Shown here: positions 46,870 through 56,968 of the stretch, in pieces | How positions within the stretch are numbered: position 1 is the first letter of the stretch | Layout of the letters: each line of letters opens with the position of its first letter | Assembly: GCF_025837155.1 (NCBI RefSeq) | Contig: NZ_CP107549.1 | Coordinates: 1,612,001 to 1,676,000 of the forward strand | Reading direction: 5' to 3' | From: Pseudomonas sp. Z8(2022) | GTDB taxonomy: Bacteria > Pseudomonadota > Gammaproteobacteria > Pseudomonadales > Pseudomonadaceae | DNA length: 64,000 nt | The notes under the pieces: generated by a model | The model's database searches: none | Told to the model about the DNA's origin: nothing | Seen by the model: the letters and a program-made list of their open reading frames with translations, nothing else | Translations under genes and position numbers: made by a program

Positions 46870-48558
46870 ATGGTCATGCGCATCTCATCCATTCAGGCGT
46901 TCAATAACGGCGTTTCCGGTCTGGGACGCAATTATTCGAACCTGATTCGCACCCAGGAGCAGATCAGCACTGGCAACCGTATCCTGACTCCGGCGGATGA
47001 TCCGGTGGCCTCGGTGCGCCTGTTGCAGCTTGAACAGCAACAGGCGGTGCTCAAGCAGTACAGCGACAACCTGACTGCCGCAAAGAACAGCCTGACCCAG
47101 GAAGAGACTACGCTCAATTCAGTCAACAACGTGCTGCAGCGCGTGCGCGAGCTGGCGGTACGCGCGGGCGGCGGCTCGCTCTCGGCTGAGGACCGCAACT
47201 CCATTGCCAAGGAGCTTTCCGAGCGTGAGGCCGAGCTGCTCAACCTGATGAACAGCCGCAATGCCCGTGGCGAGTACCTGTTTTCCGGTTTTCTGGGCAA
47301 GAACGAGCCGTTTGTGCGCAACCCGGACGGTACCTACTCGTACTTCGGCGACGAAGGACAGCGGACGTTGCAGGTAGCCAGCTCCACCAATGTGGCGATC
47401 AACGACAACGGCAAGAGCCTGTTCGAGGATGTCACCAACGCCAATCGTGTGGCCAACGGTAATGGAGTCAACAATCCGGCACTGCCGTCGCCACCCTTGC
47501 CGGCGACCAACATTCCCGCGGTGCCCAGCGCCGATCAGCGGGTATTCATCTCGCCGGGTCTGGTCGAGGACAACCGAGCCTTCAATGCCGACTTCCGTAA
47601 CGGTGAACCCTATTCGCTGGCCTTCGTCAGCGGTACCGAGTTTCGTATCTATGATGCCAGCGGCGCGGATGTCACCTCCGAGATACCCGGGGGCGGCAAG
47701 ATCGACCCGCTGATCAATGGTGGTAACGTCATCAACTTCCGCGGCATGCGTTTTCAGCTCGACGTGGTGCTGAAAGAGGGTGACAACGCGCTGGATCTGG
47801 ACAATCTGCTCGCCGATATCCAGCCACCCGCAACTGCAGGTTCGCCCGGTATCGGTACCCACAGTTTCACCCTGCAATCGGCGCCCACCGAGTTTGCCGT
47901 GACCCGCGCCTCCACCAATGGCTCTGCTGCCGTGGTGGCTGGCGGCAATACCGTCAACCAGGCGGTATTCGACAGCCAGTTCCCGACTTCGGGTGTGGTG
48001 CTGCGTTTTACCGATGACAGCAACTATGAGGTATATGCGCAGCCGGTAGGCCCCAACAGCCCGGTGCTGACGACCGGAACCGTCACTGGCCCGTATCCGG
48101 CCAACTTCACCGTCTATGGCGCCGAATTCACCCTTTCCGGCCCGGCTGCCGCCGCTGGTGGCGACGAGTTTGGCGTGAAACCGCAATTTCAGGAACAACG
48201 CAGCATCCTCAACACCATCTCGCGGCTGCGTCAGGCGCTGGAGTCTTCGCCTACCTCCACGGTCGGCAACCTGGCCATTCGTGATGAAATCGCCATCGCC
48301 CTGAAGAACCTCGACAACGGCATGGGTAGCGTGCTCGAAGTGCAGACCGAAATCGGCGCGCGCCTCAACCTGATCGACACAACCAGTGTCGACAACGAGG
48401 ACGTGACCCTGGTGAACAAGTCCGTGCAGGCCGAACTGCGCGAACTGGATTACGCCGAAGCATTGTCGCGCCTGTCATTCCAGACCATCATCCTCGACGC
48501 TGCGCAGCAAAGTTATGTGAAGATCGCGGGGCTTAATCTGTTCAACCAGTTGCGTTGA
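46870..48558 (+). CDS. flgL: FlgL, hook-filament junction protein 3 (HAP3), enlarged
   Basis: 562 residues from the ATG at 46870 (AGAGG 8 nt upstream; MRISS at 46876 is the alternative). The N-terminus RISSIQAFNNGVSGLGRNYSNL and EQISTGNRILTPADDPVASV and the C-terminal LDYAEALSRLSFQTIILDAAQQSY are standard. It is about 120 residues longer than the P. aeruginosa protein as I remember it, the extra sequence lying in the exposed middle (about 190-430). Flagellin-like domain D2/D3 expansion is the probable cause. Confidence 0.94.
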   Translation: MVMRISSIQAFNNGVSGLGRNYSNLIRTQEQISTGNRILTPADDPVASVRLLQLEQQQAVLKQYSDNLTAAKNSLTQEETTLNSVNNVLQRVRELAVRAGGGSLSAEDRNSIAKELSEREAELLNLMNSRNARGEYLFSGFLGKNEPFVRNPDGTYSYFGDEGQRTLQVASSTNVAINDNGKSLFEDVTNANRVANGNGVNNPALPSPPLPATNIPAVPSADQRVFISPGLVEDNRAFNADFRNGEPYSLAFVSGTEFRIYDASGADVTSEIPGGGKIDPLINGGNVINFRGMRFQLDVVLKEGDNALDLDNLLADIQPPATAGSPGIGTHSFTLQSAPTEFAVTRASTNGSAAVVAGGNTVNQAVFDSQFPTSGVVLRFTDDSNYEVYAQPVGPNSPVLTTGTVTGPYPANFTVYGAEFTLSGPAAAAGGDEFGVKPQFQEQRSILNTISRLRQALESSPTSTVGNLAIRDEIAIALKNLDNGMGSVLEVQTEIGARLNLIDTTSVDNEDVTLVNKSVQAELRELDYAEALSRLSFQTIILDAAQQSYVKIAGLNLFNQLR

Positions 48559-48671
48559 ATCTGCGCGCCCCTGCAGTCTTGTCACTTGACCGGAATCCGG
48601 ATGGAGGTACGACGATTGAAGGGTTACCCTCGAGGCGTGTGTCTGCCCCATTTTTAACCTGAGATGAACAA

Positions 48672-51600
48672 ATGAACGTTCTGTTTTGGATGGAGCCTTT
48701 TCACGAGTTTGAAAAGCCCGAGTATCTATTGCCTTGGGCTCGCTGGTATGCAGGCATCGATAGAACGCTGAGCAAGGCATTTGATCGTTACGAGTCGGTG
48801 ATTGTCTGTTCCGATACTAACAGTCTGATCACCTCCGGGCAGTATCCTATCCGCTACATTGAGCTTTCCGTAGTGGAGATACTCAAAGGCGTATCAGGTG
48901 ACTTTTCCTGGGAGGCTTTTCGCGAGGAATTGTCCGTCGATCAAGTTCGGTACTTTACTGAGCTGGTCGGTCGCAAGTTGGCGGGTTTCAGTCCCGATGT
49001 AATTATCTCGGGGTACCGGAATCAGGTGTTGTCGGCGCTTTTTCCAGATACCCAGTGGTTGTGCTTTGAGTACTCGGCCTTCTCGCGCAAACCTTATCCC
49101 GAGACGTGGAAGTTCGATCCTGTTGGCTTCGGTGTTGGGCGGGTTGTAAATCAACTCGAGCGGAAGATACTGCTTGCGCATGAATACCGACCAGAGCGTC
49201 TGGAGCAGTTGCGGGGGCGCTTGGACGCGAGCTTTCGCGCTGTGTACGAGCGGGCTGGCTTAGCCCGACTAGATCAATATCGAAAGAGGTTCAGGAAGCT
49301 TTGGTGTTTCCCGGCTCCTGGTCCGATTCTGCTGAGCGGGCAAAGTGTTTTCGGTGAGGTGGCGCGGCTTCTCGATCTTATGCCTCCGGATGAGGCGCTG
49401 CTGGTAACGTTTCATCCGGATACTCAGGCTTTGACCCCTGCGCAGATAAACTACCTGCAGCGGCGTTACCGGAACTTCATTGCCGACCTCAATAAGGAAG
49501 GAATCCATGCTCAGTCCCAATACTTGTTACCTTTCTGCGACGTTGTGGTCGGGGAGACATCTTCGCTCATCGTCCAGGCAGCTTTGTGGCAGAAAACCGT
49601 TGTCGGCGTGGGGCGTAACGTGTTGCCATGGGTCTACGATGCCCGCGCGCACGAGGGGCAACTGATTGGCCAGATCAATGGTGGTCGCGAAGAAAAGACG
49701 GTGCTGCTGGACTGGTTAATATCCCATTACTCCAAGCCGATCGACTGGATGTTGTCGCCCTCCAAGCTGGGCTCCTTCTTCGAAGGAGTTGCGAGCGCCC
49801 GAAGCATCGATGATTACTTTGATATCTACAAAGAGCACGCCGAGGCGGATGCTCTAAGTGTCTTTATCGATCGAGTCGATGGCTTTGCCCTGTCTGCAAC
49901 TGACCCCGTGCTGCTGGAGGAGTATGCACGTTCAGCCCAGCGATTTCTGAATCAGTCTGGTAGCCCCAGTATCGCTGCGGAGTTCTCACTTGAGGACTGG
50001 TTGCAGGAGCGGTTGCCTACAGTCGTTCAGGGGCGGCTGATAAATGAGCATCTGGCTTATCACCAGGGCGGACCGCGATTCGGTATTGTATTGCTCGACA
50101 TAGAGGGTGATACGTCGGGGCTGATGCAGACGGTTAAAAGTTTGGGGCTTGATCGCGGGCTTTATGCTTCTTTGAAGATTGTTGTGCTTTCTGTTGCGCA
50201 AGTTCCTCGAACTTGCCAGGAGGACAAGCTCCATTTCATTTCCGTTAAGTCTAGCGACTATGTCGATGCTCTCAATGAGGTCGTTAGAAGGGGAGATTTC
50301 GACTGGATGATGCTGGCTAGAGCTGGCGAGGAATTTACCCCCAGCGGTCTTATGATGGCTGCCTTGGAGTTGCTGAATGCGCAAGAATGCAGAGCCGTAT
50401 ACGGTGATGAGTTGCAACGTAACCTAGAAGGAAACTTCGGGGCCCTGTTTCGCCCAGGCTTCAACTTGGACATGCTGCTCAGTTTCCCCACCGCCATGGC
50501 TCGTCACTGGCTCTTTAGGCGCGAAGTCGTACTTGAGGCTGGAGGCTTCGACCCCGCGTTCTCGGCGGCCCTGGAGTTTGACCTGCTGCTCCGCCTGATA
50601 GAGCAGGGGGGGATGGCGGGGCTTGGGCACGTTGACGAGCCTCTCGTTATTACCGCAGCGCCCGTCCTGGTAGAAAACGCTCATGAGCGGGAGGCGTTGC
50701 TGGCTCATCTGGCGCGGCGAGGGTATGCAGATGCCAGACTGCTTCCATGTCCTCCGGGGCTCCATCGTATCAATTACGGTCACCAAGACCGTCCTCTGGT
50801 CTCGATTATTATTCCGACCAAGGATCAGCTGCCGGTATTGCAACGCTGTGTGGAAAGCCTGTTGGAAAAGACGGCCTACACGAATTATGAATTGCTGATC
50901 GTCGATAACAACAGCGAGACTGCTGAGGCGCTGGCATGGTTTGCGGGCGTAGAGGCCATGGCCGATGACAAGGTCAGAATTTTGCGCTACCCGCAACCCT
51001 TCAACTACTCGGCGATAAACAACATGGCGGCGCGCGAGGCGCGTGGCGAGTACCTGGTGTTGCTAAACAACGACACTGCGATCATCAGCGAGCGCTGGCT
51101 GGATGAGTTGCTCAACCACGCTCTGCGTCCGGAAGTCGGCATTGTCGGCGCCAAGCTGCTCTACCCGGACGGCAGGATTCAGCATGCTGGTGTGGTGCTG
51201 GGCCTGCGTGGTCCTGCGGATCACCCGTTCATTGGTGAGCCGATGGAGGCGCCCGGCTACATGCAGCGTTTGCAGGTCGACCAGAACTACAGCGCGGTCA
51301 CGGCTGCGTGCCTGATGATCCGCAAGTCAATCTACGAGGACGTCGGTGGCCTGGAGGAGGGCTTCCAGGTTTCCTACAACGACGTCGATCTCTGTCTCAA
51401 GGTGCGCGAGGCCGGTCATCTGATCGTCTGGACTCCGCATGCCGTGGTGATGCACGAAGGCAGTGTCAGCCAGAAGCGCATCGATCCCAAGGCCGTCGAG
51501 AGCAAGCGCCAGCGTTTTATCGGCGAGCAGGATGCGATGTACGAGAAGTGGTTGCCGGCGCTGGCAAGAGATCCTGCCTATAACCGCAACCTGTCGCTCA

Positions 51601-52649
51601 ACGGCAAGGGCTTTGAGCTGGAAACGGACGTCAATCTGACCTGGCGTCCCTTGACCTGGCGCCCGCTTCCGGTGGTGCTGGCGCATCCGGCCGATCCTTG
51701 GGGCTGCGGCAACTATCGGGTCATCAGGCCTCTTCGGGCCATGCGCCGTGACGGCCTGGTCGATGGCATGCTCTCTGAAGGTTTGTTGCAGGTGGTTGAT
51801 CTGGAGCGCTACGACCCCGACATAATCGTGTTGCAGCGACAGATTGGCGACGAGCGTCTGGAGGCGATGCGGCGGATTCAGCGGTTCTCGCGGGCCTTTA
51901 CCGTCTATGAACTGGACGACTATCTGCCCAACTTGCCGATGAAAAACATGCACCGTGAGCACATGCCCAAGGACATTCTCAAGTCCCTGCGCAAGGGGCT
52001 GAACTTCGTTGACCGTTTCGTCGTATCGACCGAGCCCCTGGCCGAGGCCCTTGCAGGCCTGCACGGTGATATCCGGGTGATCGAGAATCGCTTGCCAGTC
52101 GAGTGGTGGAAAGACCTAAGCAGCCAGCGCAGGCGTGGCCGCAAGCCACGCGTCGGCTGGGCCGGCGGTGTCAGCCATACCGGTGACCTAGAGTTGATCG
52201 CTGATGTGGTCAAGGAACTGGCTGCGGAAGTGGAGTGGGTATTCTTCGGTATGTGTCCTGAGGCGATCCGTCCATACGTCCATGAAGTGCACGAAGGTGT
52301 CCAAATCGACCTGTATCCAGCCGCACTCGCTCGCCTGGATCTGGATCTGGCATTGGCACCGATCGAGCAGAACCTGTTCAACGAGTGCAAGAGCAACCTG
52401 CGCCTGCTGGAGTACGGCGCTTGCGGCTTCCCTGTAGTCTGCAGTGATCTGCGCCCTTACCAGGGCAATTTGCCGGTGACGCGAGTGAAAAATCGCTTCA
52501 AGGACTGGGTGGACGCGATCCGTATGCACATCAACGATCTGGATGCTTCTGCGCGCATGGGCGACGAACTGCGAGCGAAAGTGCTGAGCGACTGGATGCT
52601 CGAAGGGAACAATCTGGTGGCCTGGCGAGAGGCTTGGTCGCCGAGTTGA
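48672..52649 (+). CDS. Multidomain glycosyltransferase at the flagellin glycosylation locus
   Basis: 1325 residues, soluble, no membrane segment. Residues 1-430 are an uncommon N-terminal unit with GT-B-like phrases (LLVTFHPDTQALTP; VVVGETSSLIVQAALWQKTVVGVG), recalling capsule/Kdo-type transferases. Residues about 465-690 look like a degenerate family 2 transferase (AVYGDELQRNLEGNFGALF). About 706-960 is a full GT2 domain (PLVSIIIPTKD, nucleotide-sugar motif LLNNDTAI near 799, SYNDVDLCLKVREAG). About 995-1325 is GT4-like (VGWAGGVSHTGD; EYGACGFPVVCSD). Position between flgL and fliC matches P. aeruginosa and P. syringae flagellin glycosyltransferases, so flagellin is the probable acceptor. The first half is visibly lower in GC. 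Confidence 0.82.
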   Translation: MNVLFWMEPFHEFEKPEYLLPWARWYAGIDRTLSKAFDRYESVIVCSDTNSLITSGQYPIRYIELSVVEILKGVSGDFSWEAFREELSVDQVRYFTELVGRKLAGFSPDVIISGYRNQVLSALFPDTQWLCFEYSAFSRKPYPETWKFDPVGFGVGRVVNQLERKILLAHEYRPERLEQLRGRLDASFRAVYERAGLARLDQYRKRFRKLWCFPAPGPILLSGQSVFGEVARLLDLMPPDEALLVTFHPDTQALTPAQINYLQRRYRNFIADLNKEGIHAQSQYLLPFCDVVVGETSSLIVQAALWQKTVVGVGRNVLPWVYDARAHEGQLIGQINGGREEKTVLLDWLISHYSKPIDWMLSPSKLGSFFEGVASARSIDDYFDIYKEHAEADALSVFIDRVDGFALSATDPVLLEEYARSAQRFLNQSGSPSIAAEFSLEDWLQERLPTVVQGRLINEHLAYHQGGPRFGIVLLDIEGDTSGLMQTVKSLGLDRGLYASLKIVVLSVAQVPRTCQEDKLHFISVKSSDYVDALNEVVRRGDFDWMMLARAGEEFTPSGLMMAALELLNAQECRAVYGDELQRNLEGNFGALFRPGFNLDMLLSFPTAMARHWLFRREVVLEAGGFDPAFSAALEFDLLLRLIEQGGMAGLGHVDEPLVITAAPVLVENAHEREALLAHLARRGYADARLLPCPPGLHRINYGHQDRPLVSIIIPTKDQLPVLQRCVESLLEKTAYTNYELLIVDNNSETAEALAWFAGVEAMADDKVRILRYPQPFNYSAINNMAAREARGEYLVLLNNDTAIISERWLDELLNHALRPEVGIVGAKLLYPDGRIQHAGVVLGLRGPADHPFIGEPMEAPGYMQRLQVDQNYSAVTAACLMIRKSIYEDVGGLEEGFQVSYNDVDLCLKVREAGHLIVWTPHAVVMHEGSVSQKRIDPKAVESKRQRFIGEQDAMYEKWLPALARDPAYNRNLSLNGKGFELETDVNLTWRPLTWRPLPVVLAHPADPWGCGNYRVIRPLRAMRRDGLVDGMLSEGLLQVVDLERYDPDIIVLQRQIGDERLEAMRRIQRFSRAFTVYELDDYLPNLPMKNMHREHMPKDILKSLRKGLNFVDRFVVSTEPLAEALAGLHGDIRVIENRLPVEWWKDLSSQRRRGRKPRVGWAGGVSHTGDLELIADVVKELAAEVEWVFFGMCPEAIRPYVHEVHEGVQIDLYPAALARLDLDLALAPIEQNLFNECKSNLRLLEYGACGFPVVCSDLRPYQGNLPVTRVKNRFKDWVDAIRMHINDLDASARMGDELRAKVLSDWMLEGNNLVAWREAWSPS

Positions 52650-52668
52650 TTCAGCGCACCATTCAAGA

Positions 52669-52709
52669 AAACACGAAGCCGCCGATATTTATTGGCGGCT
52701 TCGTGTTTT
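52669..52709 (+). terminator. Terminator after the glycosyltransferase gene
   Basis: AAACACGAAGCCGCC (52669-52683) pairs with GGCGGCTTCGTGTTT (52694-52708), loop of 10 nt, then T. Near-perfect 15-bp stem, active in either direction. Confidence 0.88.
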
Positions 52710-52847
52710 AGCGGTGAGCAGCGAGCAAATCTCTCCCGCGGGCAAGGATAGATAGTGTCGAAAAAATGGCGTTTTGAGCTAGGGGCCATGAAGTGCTTTG
52801 TTTTTGCTTGGAAATAACGAAGAGCAAGAAAAATCTGCCAAAAACCC

Positions 52848-52874
52848 TAAAGCTCTCCAGGCAAGCGCCGATAA
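52848..52874 (+). promoter_or_regulatory. Sigma-28 promoter of fliC
   Basis: TAAAGCTC (52848-52855), exactly 11 bp, GCCGATAA (52867-52874): full FliA -10 consensus, 95 bp before fliC. Confidence 0.93.
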
Positions 52875-52969
52875 AGAAATCGAATGCGAACTCTCTGGGC
52901 GTCTGAGCATGCCGGCCCGAGCTCGCAAGCTCAGACAAACGGTTCAAAAGGTCATCCGGAGGAAATACC

Positions 52970-54466
52970 ATGGCCCTTACAGTCAACACTAACGTCGCGT
53001 CCCTAAATACCCAGCGCAATCTGGGTGCTTCGTCCAAAGGCCTGGATACTTCCCTCCAGCGTCTGTCCACCGGCTTCCGCATCAACAGCGCGAAAGACGA
53101 CGCCGCTGGCCTGCAGATTTCCAACCGACTGACCAGCCAGATCAACGGCCTGGGTGTGGCTACCCGCAACGCCAACGATGGCATTTCCCTGGCGCAGACC
53201 GCTGAAGGTGCTCTGCAGCAGTCCACTGGTATCCTGCAGCGTATGCGTGACTTGGCTCTGCAGGCTTCCAACGGTTCCAACGGCGCTACCGAACGCGCTG
53301 CTCTGCAGGCTGAAGTGTCTCAGCTGCAGCAGGAATTGAACCGTATTTCCGACACCACCAGCTTTGGTGGTCGCAAGATCCTTGACGGCAGCTTTGGCTC
53401 GCAGGCCTTCCAGGTTGGTGCCAATGCCTACGAGACCATCAGTGTCTCCATCGGCTCGGCTGCCACTGATCGTATTGGTATCAACCGCATTACCTCTTCT
53501 GGCGCAGCTGCCGCCCAGTTCGCTGCCACTGGCGCCGGCAGCGAGTCGGCGTACGGTAGCGGCGCTGGCAGCTTCAACATCACTTCGCAGTTCACAACCA
53601 ACGCGCCGAGCGGTTCGGTAACCGTCAACTATGGTGCAAACTCTTCGGCTCGTGACATCGCAGCAGCGATCAACTCGAAGAGCGATGAAACCGGCGTGAC
53701 GGCTAATGCCCGTACCGTAGCGGAGCTGGCCGGGTTGGCCAGCTCAGGCACCGTGTCCTTCAAGCTGGCTGGTGCTGGCGATAGCAGTTCGGTAATTTCG
53801 GCTGTTGTGGCTGACAGCTCTGACCTGTCTGCGCTGGCAGATGCCATCAACAAGGAAAGCGGCAAAACCGGTATTTCCGCCTTCTCCAAAGGTGACAAGC
53901 TGGAGCTGGTCAGCGACCGTGGTGAGAAGATCGAGATCAGCGACTTCGCAATTGGTGGTTCTTCGGCTTCCGGCACCCTGGCAACTCTGCAGGCCAAGAA
54001 CTTCGACGGTAGCGAGTATATTGGAGCTACGCCTGCGAATATCGACGCCGATAACGGTGCGCGTGCCGACGGCCAGGTTCAGCTCGAAGCTTCCAGCGCC
54101 TTCCAGATTACTGATGTGGGTGATGGTTTCGAGGAAGGCTTCAGTGCTCTGGACAGCGTTAAGGACATCGATATCAGCACTGCAACAGGTGCGCAGGATG
54201 CCCTGGGTATCATCAACGGCGCGATTGCGAACATCGATGCTCAGCGCGCTCAGCTTGGTGCGGTGCAGAACCGCTTTGAGAACACCATCTCGAACCTGCA
54301 GAACATTGCCGAGAACTCCTCCGCAGCTCGCAGCCGGATTCGCGACACTGACTTTGCTGCCGAAACCTCGGAACTGACCAAGAATCAGATCCTGCAGCAG
54401 GCCGGTACCGCGATCCTGGCCCAGGCCAACCAGCTGCCGCAGTCTGTTCTCAGCCTGCTGGGCTAA
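52970..54466 (+). CDS. fliC: FliC, flagellin
   Basis: 498 residues. D0/D1 N-terminal domain [18 protein letters not shown] with [20 protein letters not shown] and [16 protein letters not shown]-terminal domain [16 protein letters not shown] to [14 protein letters not shown]. The central 200-odd residues (about 175-400) are Ser/Gly/Ala/Thr-rich, the likely surface for O-glycosylation by the enzyme encoded upstream. GGAGG lies 8 nt before the ATG. Driven by a consensus sigma-28 promoter. Confidence 0.97.
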   Translation: MALTVNTNVASLNTQRNLGASSKGLDTSLQRLSTGFRINSAKDDAAGLQISNRLTSQINGLGVATRNANDGISLAQTAEGALQQSTGILQRMRDLALQASNGSNGATERAALQAEVSQLQQELNRISDTTSFGGRKILDGSFGSQAFQVGANAYETISVSIGSAATDRIGINRITSSGAAAAQFAATGAGSESAYGSGAGSFNITSQFTTNAPSGSVTVNYGANSSARDIAAAINSKSDETGVTANARTVAELAGLASSGTVSFKLAGAGDSSSVISAVVADSSDLSALADAINKESGKTGISAFSKGDKLELVSDRGEKIEISDFAIGGSSASGTLATLQAKNFDGSEYIGATPANIDADNGARADGQVQLEASSAFQITDVGDGFEEGFSALDSVKDIDISTATGAQDALGIINGAIANIDAQRAQLGAVQNRFENTISNLQNIAENSSAARSRIRDTDFAAETSELTKNQILQQAGTAILAQANQLPQSVLSLLG

Positions 54467-54485
54467 GTTCAAAGGCGCTAGACTA

Positions 54486-54516
54486 CGGGGAGAAGGGCTC
54501 AGCTCTTCTCCCCGTT
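54486..54516 (+). terminator. Stem-loop between fliC and flaG
   Basis: CGGGGAGAAGGGC and GCTCTTCTCCCCG form a 13-bp stem (one G-U) with a TCA loop, followed by a weak TTACCTCATT. Probably ends most fliC transcripts and stabilises the mRNA. Confidence 0.7.
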
Positions 54517-54538
54517 ACCTCATTCTGAGGAGTTATTT

Positions 54539-54931
54539 ATGGACATTGGTTCGATAAAGTCCCCAGTTAATCTCGCACGGGCTCGTGACGGCGGTGTCTC
54601 CACGGTTGTGGATTCACGGCAAAAGCAGAGCCTGACGGAGATCGCCTCGGCCCAGTCGGCCAATGGGCAGTCCACTGCTCGCTCGGCCGCTCCGGTTCAG
54701 AATGTGAATCGGGCTCAGGTCGAAGATGCAGTGGCCACCATTCAGGAATTTGTCCAGTCTGTTCGTCGCAGTATCAATTTTGCGGTGGACGACGGTTCCG
54801 GGCGGGTTGTGGTCAAGGTGACGGATGCCGGTTCAGGCGACGTGATCCGACAGATTCCATCAGAGGAGGCGCTCAAGCTGGCAGAGAATCTGTCGGAAGT
54901 GCGCAGTCTGTTGTTCAAGGCCGAGGCATAG
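54539..54931 (+). CDS. flaG: FlaG family protein
   Basis: 130 residues with GAGGAG 7 nt before the ATG. The C-terminal FlaG domain reads VRRSINFAVDDGSGRVVVKVTDAGSGD, then VIRQIPSEEALKLAENL; the N-terminus is disordered. FlaG influences filament length in some bacteria; its exact role in Pseudomonas is not settled. It lies between fliC and fliD as in relatives. Confidence 0.93.
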   Translation: MDIGSIKSPVNLARARDGGVSTVVDSRQKQSLTEIASAQSANGQSTARSAAPVQNVNRAQVEDAVATIQEFVQSVRRSINFAVDDGSGRVVVKVTDAGSGDVIRQIPSEEALKLAENLSEVRSLLFKAEA

Positions 54932-55011
54932 CTCCATTGTCTTGGCATGAGTTTTGACTGTTATCCTGCTATCTACAGGGTGCAGTCGAATTTTTGACGA
55001 GGTACGAGATA

Positions 55012-56478
55012 ATGGCGGGTATCACGGGAATCGGTTCGGGCATCAAGATCGACGAGATCGTCACGGCGTTGGTCAATGCTGAGCGAGCACCCAAGACCAA
55101 CCAGCTCGACCGCCTGGAAAAGCAGACCACCACTCGTATTTCCGCGATCGGTACGCTCACCGGGGCGATGAACTCGTTTAAGACCGCCCTCGATGCGCTC
55201 AACAAGCCCGCGCTGTTCGAGTCTCGCACCGCGAGCACTTCCAACAGCAGTGTGCTCAAGGCTACCGCCAGCAGCACTGCGCCTGCCGGCAGCTACAGCA
55301 TTCAGGTTCAGCAGTTGGCCACCAGCAGCAAGGTGGCCCTGCAATCCGTCTCGGGTGGTACCGCCGCCACGTTCAACAGCGGTACGCTGGAAATCTCTGC
55401 GGGTAGCAGCAGCATCAGTGTCGATATCACCGCCGCCAACAACACGCTGGCCGGTATGCGTGATGCGATCAACGAGGCCGGTAAGAGCAGCGGGATCAGT
55501 GCGACCATCATCACCGATGACTCCGGCTCGCGCCTGGTGCTGAGTTCGACCAAGACCGGCGCAGGTAACGATATCAAGGTCGTTGCAAGCGAAGATGGCG
55601 AAACCACCGGAAGCAATCTTCTGACGAGTCAGGCTTTCGTTCCTGTTGAAGATCCTGACAACGAGGGCGCTTTCCTCAAGCCGAATTCGGACAGTGGAGC
55701 TGGCGGGGTGATCACTCAGGCCAAATCGGCCAAGCTGACCATCGACGGGCTGCAACTGGTGCGCGACAGCAACAAGATCGAGGATGCCCTCGAAGGTGTG
55801 ACACTGGATCTTGTGGCAGTGCAAAGCGCTACCGACCTTACCGATGGCAAGACCATCAATCTTACTGTTGGCGTCGACAAGTCGAGCGTCAAGACCAACC
55901 TGCAGAAGTTTGTCGATGCCTACAACGCCCTGGTCTCGTCTGCGGCCCAGCTAACGGCGGTCGTCGAAGTAGAGGGATCCAAGCCCGTGGCTGGCCCCCT
56001 GGTCGGCGACTCCACGGTGCGCAGCGTGCTGGCGGGGCTGCGCAATGAAATCGTCAAGATGACCGGAGACAGTGATGCTGGCGTACGTGCGCTGGCCGAC
56101 CTGGGCATCACCACTGGCAAGGATGGAAAACTGGCCATCGATGACGCCAAGCTGACCAAGGCGCTGGATGAAAACTTTGAGCAGGTCGGTGCCTACCTTA
56201 CCGGTAATGATGGCCTGATGGGACGCCTCTCTGGTTTCGTTTCGGATTACGTGGCCAGTGAGGGGGTGCTGAAACAGCGAGACAGCGCCTTGCGAGGCAC
56301 GTTGAAGGATATCGACAAGCAACGTGAGTCACTCGATAAACGTATCACCAGCCTGCAAGACCGTCTTTATGCTCAGTACAACGCAATGGATTCTCTGGTG
56401 GGACAGCTTTCTCGCACCAGTGAAAGCCTGAGCAATATGCTGGCCAACCTGCCGGGCTTTGTCAGAAAGGACAAGTAA
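55012..56478 (+). CDS. fliD: FliD, filament cap (HAP2)
   Basis: 488 residues from the ATG at 55012 (GAGG 9 nt upstream). N-terminal FliD domain MAGITGIGSGIKIDEIVTAL, middle hypervariable domains, and C-terminal coiled-coil RITSLQDRLYAQYNAMDSLVGQL. It caps the filament and inserts flagellin; it also often acts as an adhesin. A TTG at 54994 in frame is unlikely. It overlaps nothing; fliS follows 3 bp later. Confidence 0.95.
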   Translation: MAGITGIGSGIKIDEIVTALVNAERAPKTNQLDRLEKQTTTRISAIGTLTGAMNSFKTALDALNKPALFESRTASTSNSSVLKATASSTAPAGSYSIQVQQLATSSKVALQSVSGGTAATFNSGTLEISAGSSSISVDITAANNTLAGMRDAINEAGKSSGISATIITDDSGSRLVLSSTKTGAGNDIKVVASEDGETTGSNLLTSQAFVPVEDPDNEGAFLKPNSDSGAGGVITQAKSAKLTIDGLQLVRDSNKIEDALEGVTLDLVAVQSATDLTDGKTINLTVGVDKSSVKTNLQKFVDAYNALVSSAAQLTAVVEVEGSKPVAGPLVGDSTVRSVLAGLRNEIVKMTGDSDAGVRALADLGITTGKDGKLAIDDAKLTKALDENFEQVGAYLTGNDGLMGRLSGFVSDYVASEGVLKQRDSALRGTLKDIDKQRESLDKRITSLQDRLYAQYNAMDSLVGQLSRTSESLSNMLANLPGFVRKDK

Positions 56479-56481
56479 TTC

Positions 56482-56874
56482 ATGAGCAAGAACCCTATCG
56501 ATGCCTACAAGCAGGTCAAGACCAGCCAGGAAGTATCGCCTTATCGCACCGTACAGCTGCTGCTTGAGGGCGCACTACAGCGTGTAATGCTTGCCAAGCA
56601 CGCGCAGGCTGAGGGGGACACCGAGATCCGCGGTATTGCTGTGGGCAGCACCATCACCATCTTGGGGGTACTGCAGGCCGCTCTGGACAAGGAACTGGGT
56701 GGCGAGATCGCCGAGAATCTCGATGCGTTGTACGACTATATGACCCGCCGCCTGGCAGGCGTCGCCCTGGATGATACGCCGCGTAATCTGGATGAGGTTC
56801 AGTCGCTACTGGGCGATATCAAAAGCGCCTGGGATGCCATCGGTCCCGAAGTCGAACCCGCTTCCGCAGGCTGA
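56482..56874 (+). CDS. fliS: FliS, flagellin chaperone (copy 1)
   Basis: 130 residues, helical. FliS features: [34 protein letters not shown], then [16 protein letters not shown]. It binds the flagellin C-terminus to stop premature polymerisation. 3 bp after fliD, so translationally linked. A second FliS-like gene follows. Confidence 0.92.
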   Translation: MSKNPIDAYKQVKTSQEVSPYRTVQLLLEGALQRVMLAKHAQAEGDTEIRGIAVGSTITILGVLQAALDKELGGEIAENLDALYDYMTRRLAGVALDDTPRNLDEVQSLLGDIKSAWDAIGPEVEPASAG

Positions 56875-56968
56875 TCTGGCAGGCTGCTTTCGCAACATAA
56901 AGCGCTAAAGCTTTGCCCCATAGAGCCGATATTCAAAGTATCAGCCCATTGGTAGAGTGAGAGCGATT

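Noticed and set aside
54942..54960. Sigma-54-like site before fliD (TGGCATGAGTTTTGACT)
   Set aside because: Spacing fits, but the -12 element reads GA in place of the near-invariant GC, so it is not called.
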